DNA of 64,000 nt. Source: Plumapathes pennacea. Taxonomy: Eukaryota; Cnidaria; Anthozoa; Antipatharia; Myriopathidae. The stretch spans positions 34,988,355 through 35,052,354 of the forward strand of contig OZ038462.1 of assembly GCA_964036295.1 (NCBI GenBank). Direction: 5' to 3'. Under the pieces are notes generated by a model. It ran no database searches and was not told where the DNA came from. It saw only the letters and a program-made list of their open reading frames with translations. Below, piece after piece: positions 56,608-64,000 of the stretch (positions are counted from its first letter, which is position 1; every line of letters begins with the position of its first letter). Made by a program: the position numbers and the translations under genes.

Positions 56608-59420
56608 ATGGCCAATTCGCTAATCGAGGTGAGCATTGTCACCTATGGAATCTGTATCACATCTCTGCCGCTGCTTGGGTTCGCTTCCTGTGTCGCTGTA
56701 ACCCTGATTTGGCATTTCGAACAAATAAATAGAGAGCAATTTCACAACGTAAGTACATGCTGGCCATGCGCTAAGCAAATGGCAGCTTTGGTTTTCAAAA
56801 CGTACTGGCCACGAAATGCGGTTTTATGAGCAAACTTTTTGCAGGTTCCCAATTTCCTTCCCTCCGTCAGTGTAGCCACAGGACTCGAGCCACAAAAGTA
56901 CATTTGGAGAATAATGATAGCTTTAGCCGCCTTACCGATCATGGGGAACGCATTTATTTGCTACCAGTACTTGTATCAGAGAAACCCTGCTGTCGTTAAA
57001 GGCTTCTGGTTTACTTGGTGGAACAGAATCAGTAGTGCACTGCATCTTATTGAAAATGCTGCCATGTTACTTACGGCGTACGTCTCTCACAAGGAGAACC
57101 TGGGTAAGTCTATTGATGAAATACAAACCCTTTCGATTCCTCTCGTTCTGCCCCTCCTTCAATGCTTTTTCTCCAATCTCTGCTTTATTATGTAACATTT
57201 CTGCATCTTTCTCTTCTCGGGTTACTCTCTACGATATGACAGGGGTGATTTTATTTTCCGTGCAAGTTTGACATTAGCGCACAAACAGCGCAAATTTTCA
57301 AATAAATAATGATTGATATTGGCACCAAATGAGTCTAGCAATTGTTACAGTGAACTGCAAAAGAACAAAAGCACATTGTACAAAGAATGACGTCCGCGCA
57401 TGATGCGAAAGCAATATAAGGCCCCGTCCACATCACTCCGTTGTTTTCGTTTGAAAATGCATTTTCTTTTCTATAAATTACGAAAAATTCTCCGTCCACA
57501 TGCTCTAAATCGTTTTCGATTCCGTATTTGGGCATTCACACAAAAATGAAAAAAAAAAAAAAAAAAAAAAAAAAAAGAAACGAAAACGCTAAATATAAAA
57601 ACAATTGTGAGCAAGAGTTATAAAAAAGTTCCGTTTTCACCCATCCCGACACTACAAAATTCCTTTTTCAAAAAATTTTACTCTGAACAGCGGGGCCTAA
57701 AACACATAATCGCATCAGTTTTTGCATGCCAAATAAGGGCTAGGCCTAAAACATGACTGCTACTACTGTTTATGGTAGAAAAGACAAGGGTGCTCAATGT
57801 GTCTTGCTTTTGCTTTATCAGACTTGCATATAGCTGCTTTTACAGTATTTGCGATGTCATCTATACTGCATATGATATCAAAGTGTTTACTGTACCAGTA
57901 CACTTCATCCACACCAATGACACACGAGGTATGAATGTCGAACTTTTATATGATATTATGTCAAACATAATATTTCTCTATATAGCACCCCGGGGGGGGG
58001 GGGGGGGGGGTATTCAAAGGACTTTTGTACAGGGAGGCTCCGCCCGGACTGTCAACCCCTTACCCTTTAAAATACCATCCTGGGGGCAAAATCGGGACCC
58101 TTTTATATACCTCCAGAACAAGTACAAATGCACCCCTTTTTTATACCTTTGATCAGGAACGCGATATTCTTTAACAGATCATTTATTCAGTTCCTAAACT
58201 GGCTTCCCACTTTTAACAAGGCGGAGTTTCCGGTCTTCCGCCGTTTTTTTTTTTCCCCGGTTTTTCCTGGCGTTTTTTGTACCCCTTTAAAATACCAAAA
58301 TTATTTCCTCACTCCACCCTTTTTATTGACCTTTTAAAATACCTAAAATAAAAAACGTCATTTTCCTACATCCTTTTTTATACGTCGATCGTAAAAATAC
58401 ACCCCTTTCGGGCGGAGCCTCCCCGTATAGCCGATAATAGGGAGTACCCCCCCGGGTATAGCACTCTGTATTCGGTAGATAGATGCTCCTCTTCTTATAT
58501 TTGCGAAGTTAAATTTACCTTATCTTATATCCACAGAGTCGTGTTTCTCCGTTCTACATATCCACGTCCTAAGTTAAAATTCAGCAGTGTATAAAAAACG
58601 TAAGTGTTCTTAAAAGCTAAAACACTCAACGTTCTCTGTTTGTTATTCTTCACAGGAAGCTGTTTCATTGAAATGGAAACGCATCTTGTTCCTCATCAAC
58701 ATCTCCTCTATGTTTTTCACTGTCTGTTTCCGCTTCAGGGATTATTGGTATCACGAGCCATATGGTATCCTTTACTCTAAACATCAGCCACGAGTTAATT
58801 AGCAAATATCTGAAACTCTTTCACGTTCTTTTTTTTTTTTTTTTTTGGGAAGGGGGGGGGGGGGGGGGGGGAGTGAAGAAAGAGAGGAAAGTAATAACAA
58901 AGTAAAAGAAAAAGAAAGAAAAAAGTAAATGAACATAGGGAAAACAACCGAGGAAAAGGAAGATTGAAAAACAACAACAATAACAACAACAACAACAACA
59001 ACAACAGAAAGGATGCAGACGGAAAGAGTGATGAATAAAACTGCAGAGTATCATTGTGGATAGAAGAATATTATTTCTAATGTGTAAATTCCTTGACTTG
59101 AGTATTATCTTTGCTTCACAGTTTACAGCTTGTTTGCACTGTCTGAGTATGTGGTGTTCTTCTCAAACATTGCTTTTCGTTCAACTTTGGCATATGACAT
59201 TAAAGGAGCTTCCCTGACAATTGCCTTCAAAACAAGTGATGCACAAAACAAATGTGAACAAAAGACAACAGTCCGAAGACTTTCGTCGGCGAGAGGGACT
59301 AGTATCTCCAAACGTCGAGGAACAGAGTTTAAGGGAGCTAAGGAAGAGGCAGAAGGCTATAACCAACGAACCTGCTCCTTATCGTCCATGTTGGATTGCA
59401 AAACCACTCGACAAATCTAA
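56608..59420 (+). CDS. PGAP2-like gene C, five exons
   Basis: Exons 56608-56748, 56845-57103, 57822-57928, 58656-58764, 59122-59420; lengths identical to gene B, 304 residues, all splice sites GT-AG. Near-identical to B with a few replacements (e.g. NREQFHN for NGEQFHN, SKCLLYQ for STCLLYQ, CSLSSML for CSLSAML). The intron between exons 3 and 4 holds the 57989-58456 insertion. All hallmark PGAP2 segments are intact, so both recent duplicates look coding. Confidence 0.9.
57418..57693. mobile_element. Non-autonomous element in intron 2 of gene C
   Basis: Begins GGCCCCGTCCACATCACTCC and ends GAACAGCGGGGCCT; contains an A-run at about 57548-57576. Orthologous to 45197-45455. Confidence 0.7.
57989..58456. 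mobile_element. G-tract element with 8-bp duplication in gene C
   Basis: Left CCCGGGGG..., right ...CCCCCGGG, with GGGAGGCTCCGCCCG inverted inside both ends. TATAGCAC is duplicated exactly at 57981-57988 and 58457-58464. Gene B has a single TATAGCAC at the matching place (about 50871), a true empty site. An 8-bp duplication points to hAT-type transposition. Confidence 0.88.
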
Positions 59421-59776
59421 ACAAAACAAAATCACTCGAGAAATCTAAAATTGAACACAAGAAAAAATGCTTAACATTTATGATTTAGTTTTTTTTTTTT
59501 GAAAATCATATTAACATTAATGTATATATTGTAATGTATCCTGCTCCTGATTAAACTAATCCTGCCACCCACACCCCCTCTCTGGTGATTTAAAACACTA
59601 GTGTCAACCCCAGATATGCCTACTGTCCTGCTTTATGTGGGAGACTCCTGCATGAATGTCTCATCTCCCGCTCATCCATAAACTCATGTCGATGAATGAG
59701 AATCTGAGATCTGCCGCTTCAGTTTCAGTATATTGTTTGCCATCTTTTACAACAGCATGGCTAAACATCCCAGATA

Positions 59777-62030
59777 ATGTGGCAAGGAAGCCCAAAAGAA
59801 ATGTATTTTGGTGAATCTTCTTGTAATCACGAGCTTGCCGGATCATGTCAGCATAACGCGGATGTACTGTCCCCAGACATTGCGGAGGTCTTTACGTACC
59901 ATAGCGTTATTACTTTCGAGTTTAACGCTTTTACAAAAGCCCCGCTAAAAACTCACAGATCTGTTTACGACTACGCGAAGGGCGACTTTGAGGGGCTACG
60001 TACGGCTTTATCAGCAATCAACCTCCCCTCGACCAACGAGGATATAAACATTGACTGGCAGCATTGGAAAGGTACATTCCAACTAAGAGGCTCAAGGGAC
60101 GGAACCTCATACCCTGGATCAATGGTACCATACTTAACCTGATCAAGAAAAAGGAATCCATAAGGCAAAAGCTGAAAAGATCTCCCCTAAGTAACCTGAG
60201 AGAGAAGTTTAAGAAATTGCGCACAAAAGTAAAGCGCATGCTTCGGGAAAGCCCACATGAGTTCTTTGGTTCCCTTGAGTTCGAGATCAATATAAACCCG
60301 AAGCGTTTCTGGTCAGTCTTAAAGCAGAACTCCAAATCGCGCACTATTCCCGATCGTGTCACCATGCCAACAGCAGGCAGTGCATTCGCTGACCCCGGCA
60401 TTCAGTCGCCGTTAAGATCTTCAGCTGACAACCCTCAGGAAATAGCGAACTTGTTTAACACCTACTTTGCATCGGTTTTCGCGCATGATAGCTTCTCGGA
60501 AAGCTCTCCCTGTACACCTGACAACCCCGATGTGTCTGATTTGACGCTCACGGTCAGCGAAGTCCAAACCACGCTCGAAGCCCTAGATGTCACCAAAGCC
60601 ACAGGTCCAGACGGAATTCCAGCCAAACTGCTTAAGGAAACAGCTTCTGTAATTGCATCATCTCTTTGCAAGCTGTTCAACAAGTCATTAAGCACTGGTT
60701 CACTTACGCAGGAATGGAAGGAAGCCAACGTCATACCTGTGTTCAAAAAGGGTGAGGCCGAGTGCGCAGAGAACTACAGACCAATCTCCTTACTGACGCT
60801 GATATCCAAAGTTTTGGAACGGTGCGTATTTAACAGCTTCAAAGACAGATTGTACGAGATGGTGAGAGCTTGTAAGCATGGATTTATCAGTGGGAAGGCG
60901 TGTGCTTCTAACCTCTTGGAAGTTTTGGACCACCTTGGTTCACAACTAGACAACGGAGGACAAGTAGATATGGTCTACATGGACATGTCCAAAGCGTTCG
61001 ACAAGGTGAGCCACGACCTCCTGCTGCATAAGCTGCGCAAGTTTGGCTTCGGAGGCAGCCTCTTGCGGTGGTTCAGCTCCCACCTGACGGGGAGCCGCCA
61101 ACGTGTAACAGTACTGGGCGAAATATCTGATCCCTTGCCTGTCAGTTCTGGAGTCCCTCAGGGTTCCATCCCGGGACTGGCGTTGTTCCTCATTTACGTG
61201 AACGATCTGCCGGATTTGGTTGAGACGAGCCACGTCGCCATGTTCGCCGACGATACGAAGGTATACAGACAGATCAAGTCCCCGGAGGACGCCGCATGCC
61301 TACAAGCCGATCTAACCGTCTCAATGCCTGGTCGACAGCTTGCGGTCTCATGTTTAACGAGGCCAAGTGCAAGTCCCAGAGTATTACCAGAAAGATCAAG
61401 CCCATAGTGTCAAATTACAGTCTCAAGAGCACTCTAGAGTCTGTCCGTACTGAACGTGACCTAGGAGTGTGGGTGTCCCACAACTTGACCTGGAGCAAGC
61501 AAGTGCTGGAGCAAACAGCTCGCGTTAACAGGCTTTTGGGCTACATTAAGAGGAATACCCGGTACATTCAAAACACTGCGGTGAGAAGATCAATCTACCT
61601 TACTCTTGTCCGTCCTCACTTTGGATACGCCACTCAAATATGGGCCCCACAATCTGTCCTGCTAATTTCAAGAATTGAAAAAATACAGCGGCGTGCCACA
61701 AAGTACACCCTTAAACTACCATTTTCCTGTCCAGCTACTTACAACTCAAGATTAAAAACTCTGTCCCTACTCCCTGTAACCTACTGGCACGAAGACCTGG
61801 TATTTTTCTTTAAAATGACACACGACCTTGTACATGTCAATCCCGCCGTACTACCTGTAATCCGTCCCTCCAGATCTACCAGATCATCAATCAGTAATGT
61901 AGTTAAGTACTCGGAACGTAAATGCAGAACTACTACCTATCAGAAATCTTTCCTCCTCAGATCTACCAGAATATGGAATACCCTAGCCGAAAAAACTGAA
62001 CTTGAGTATGGACAACCTTCATTCTTTTAA
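59777..62030 (+). pseudogene. Non-LTR retrotransposon RT, copy 2, frameshifted
   Basis: Same element as 52291-53692 but reaching the 3' end. Contains the linker, RT fingers/palm motifs (NYRPISLLTLI, YMDMSKAFDKVSHD, SSGVPQGSIPG), the catalytic FADDTKVY box, then the thumb and C-terminal region (NEAKC, LGVWVSHNLTWSKQV, LVRPHFGYATQIWAP, RIEKIQRRATK) typical of jockey/CR1-type polymerases. One-base losses near 60067 and near 61310 split it into three frames. The endonuclease is absent (5' truncation). An (ATT)n tail region follows at 62320. Confidence 0.9.
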
Positions 62031-62319
62031 ATCTGTAATCTTAAAATACTATTTTACTGCCTTAGAAAACTATGACTGTGATAATCCCCGTACTTTTAAA
62101 ACTATTTGTCTTAAATGCAACTGTTCCCGTAGTCTTGCTCGTCCAGTAACATGTTGCCATTAAGTGTATTTATCTTAGCTTTAGTATTTAGGATTTAGAT
62201 TTAGCGTTTGTTTTATAAACGGGTCCACAGTAATTGGCTACCCGCTGTTGTGGTTACCCTGCCATATTTACTTATTCAGTTTTGTATATTGTTAAGCTAT
62301 TTACTCACCTGTTTGTTCA

Positions 62320-62370
<51 letters not shown>

Positions 62371-62727
62371 CAATTAATTAATTTTTAATTATTATTATTA
62401 TTATTTTTAATGGCGAAGCTAATAACAAAAAAAAGTTGAATGCAACAAAAAGTCTCATAGGAATTGCTAAAAGGCATAATTATGGCTCACAGTGTTGGCT
62501 AAAGTTCTTCAACTTTGAGGTGGACTTCTCAACTTGTCAACTCCACACCCCTTGAGCTGGAGCTCGCGTGAGCGATTGCGTTATTTCCGGTCGACTATCA
62601 TGCGCTCTCTCGTGAACGTTTGATCGCTCTCTGTGATAGTCAATGATAGTAGGTGATAGCTTCGGGTTCGCAACTATCATCAGCTATCATTCACCGTTTG
62701 ATCGGGCCTTGAGCAAACTTGCTCGCA
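62031..62727. other. Retroelement 3' end and spacer
   Basis: 3' untranslated part of RT copy 2, an (ATT)n run at 62320-62370, then a region with repeated GATAGT/ACTATCA motifs (62595-62690) that can fold back. No gene. Confidence 0.55.
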
Positions 62728-62881
62728 ACCTCGTTCCCAGGGCCATTCGGTGAAGTCGCCAGTCCGCCATGTTGGAATGCTCTTTGCGCATGCTCCTTAC
62801 CGCTTCCGCTGAACTCAATTTCCATGTCGTGTCCAGACCCTTCCTCCTGCTCCTGCTCGTCTATCTACAACCGTTCAACAT
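62728..62881 (+). promoter_or_regulatory. Upstream region of PGAP2-like gene D
   Basis: Lacks the CRE block of genes A-C. Instead carries AACCTCGTTCCCAGG, then TCCGCCATGTTGG (YY1-like) and TTGCGCATGCTC (NRF1-like), resembling the WDR55 start region and 54330-54355. Confidence 0.45.
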
Positions 62882-64000
62882 ATGATGGATCCTTTGATTG
62901 AGGTGGACGCTGTTAGATATGGATGTCTCATCTCAGCTTTGCCTCTGTTTGGGTTCATCTCCTGTGTTGTTATATCCTTGATGTTTCATTTCGAGGCAGT
63001 TACGAGAACGCACTGTAACGTAAGTGACTGGCATTGGTATAGATATCCGTTTGAGCGCCAATTCACTTTCAACTTTCAATAATTTTCACACAACTTCGCA
63101 ACGAAAGAACTGATTTCTCCCAGATTAGAATACTCACTAAACCACAAGTGTAGTTTTGTGTCCGTCGCTTTGAACTGATCTGATGGATGATTTTTTGCAG
63201 GTTTCCAATTTTCTTCCATCCATCAGTGCAGCTATAGGCGACTACTCCCCGGAAAAGTACATTTGGCGTATAGCAATAGCTTTGCATTCGCTACCGAGGA
63301 TGGGAAACGCCTTGATGTATTACCAGCTCTATAAGAGAAACCCCGCTGTCGTGAGAGGTTTCTGGTTTAACTGGTGGAACAGAATGAATAGCGCACTGCA
63401 CATCATTGAAAACGCTGCCCTGTTACTGATTACTTATGTCTCCTCAACAGAGAATTTTGGTGAGTTGGAATTATTGATTTATCTGGTTGACTTTTAGTTT
63501 CCCCTTCTTCACTCCTGAACTCTTTCCTCCCTTTTCCTTCCCTGCTATGCAAATAATTTAAATAGTAAATAGAAAAAGTAATTAATAACGACTTTCCTTC
63601 TACACGGTATTTTTAGCTTACAGCTGGTGGTAATGCACTTATCAGCTGCCATCCCTGGGGGGGGGGAGGGGAGGGGGTAACCCTGGGGAACCCCCGGACA
63701 TTGGTACAATGATGTAAACCAATCCCCCTGCTCCCAAGGCAATATTTTTCAACCAAAGCCTACCATTGTCCCTACCCCTGGAGAGACATTGGCATGGTAC
63801 TTTGTAATAATTGAACAACAATTGTTTTCAGAAGTTAGCAACATTAACCTCTTTGTTCCATGTTTCATTGAAGTGTTGAAGAAACACTTTAGAGTTCTCT
63901 GCTATCTTGAGTACAATTTTTTCTTCTATTATAGCTCCTTCAATGTCGAACAATTCAGAACATGTCACTTTTTGTGGTCCAGGTAGTGAAGAAGGACCTG
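62882..64000 (+). CDS. PGAP2-like gene D, partial (exons 1-2)
   Basis: Exon 1 62882-63019 (MMDPLIEVDAVRYGCLISAL, one membrane span, ending FHFEAVTRTHCN) and exon 2 63201-63459 (VSNFLPSISAAIGDYSPEKY, IWR, LHSLPRMGNALMYYQ, NSALHIIENAALLLITYVSS). The exon 2 length (259 nt) and phases equal those of A-C. THCN and LHSLPR are closer to vertebrate PGAP2 than the A-C sequences are, so D may be the more conserved family member. Exons 3-5 are not seen and should lie past the window end. The last 540 bp are intron with a G-run near 63657-63675. Confidence 0.85.

Larger units (their letters stand above)
54483..61160 (+). repeat. Segmental duplication, unit 2 (gene C plus non-LTR element)
   Basis: Counterpart of 47669-53680. 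Differs by the G-tract element at 57989-58456 with an adjoining ~90-bp loss, the intact intronic element (57418-57693), a 25-30 nt poly-A, and scattered substitutions. Confidence 0.88.

Overview
The window looks like nuclear DNA of an anthozoan cnidarian, most likely a stony coral or a close relative. This is inferred from the GT-AG intron-rich genes, replication-type histone genes ending in stem-loops, TTAGGG-type telomeric units, an expanded PGAP2-like family and a dense load of foldback/MITE DNA transposons, a gypsy element and non-LTR retrotransposons. The species cannot be named from the sequence alone.

Layout. 1-3.2 kb: non-coding, with a long (ATT)n tract. 3.2-9.8 kb: an inverted duplication whose two arms each carry a gene for a small secreted eight-cysteine peptide (3661-3903 +, 9127-9381 -). 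The centre has been invaded by a TIR element (5924-6503) and a decayed THAP-bearing, TTAA-flanked Kolobok-like transposon (6673-8574). 10-26 kb: gene-poor, with several MITEs, a decayed Ty3/gypsy element on the minus strand (about 21.0-22.6 kb) inside direct repeats, and a G-tract-bounded element (about 24.95-25.86 kb) carrying a 37-codon CxxCxC mini-ORF.

26.5-37.3 kb: a nine-exon minus-strand WDR55 gene whose exon phases all join in frame to 335 residues. Its largest intron (29574-35070) contains a complete core-histone quartet: H2B (+), then H2A, H3 and H4 (all -). Each has a TATA/CCAAT promoter and a 3' histone stem-loop. No H1 is seen.

40.4-64 kb: a tandem array of PGAP2-like genes (Frag1/DRAM/Sfk1 superfamily, GPI-anchor lipid remodelling): A 44398-46721, B 49785-51932, C 56608-59420 and D from 62882, cut by the window end. 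All share one exon plan. Genes A-C are preceded by a repeated 5' block ending in a CRE-type TGACGTCA promoter. One such promoter (about 41.97-42.06 kb) has no gene after it, and a possible exon-1 relic lies at about 54.4 kb. B and C, with the non-LTR retrotransposon downstream of each, arose by duplication of a roughly 6.8 kb unit (47.67-53.68 and 54.48-61.16 kb). Both units carry a nested pair of TIR elements, the inner of which holds CCCTAA telomere-like repeats.

No tRNA, rRNA or CRISPR locus is supported; tRNA-like sequence occurs only inside SINE-type repeats. The most notable items are the paired cysteine-rich peptide genes with an unusually conserved, possibly processed C-terminal tail, the histone quartet inside WDR55, the telomere-repeat foldback element, and a short dispersed block that contains the start codon and first splice donor of WDR55.
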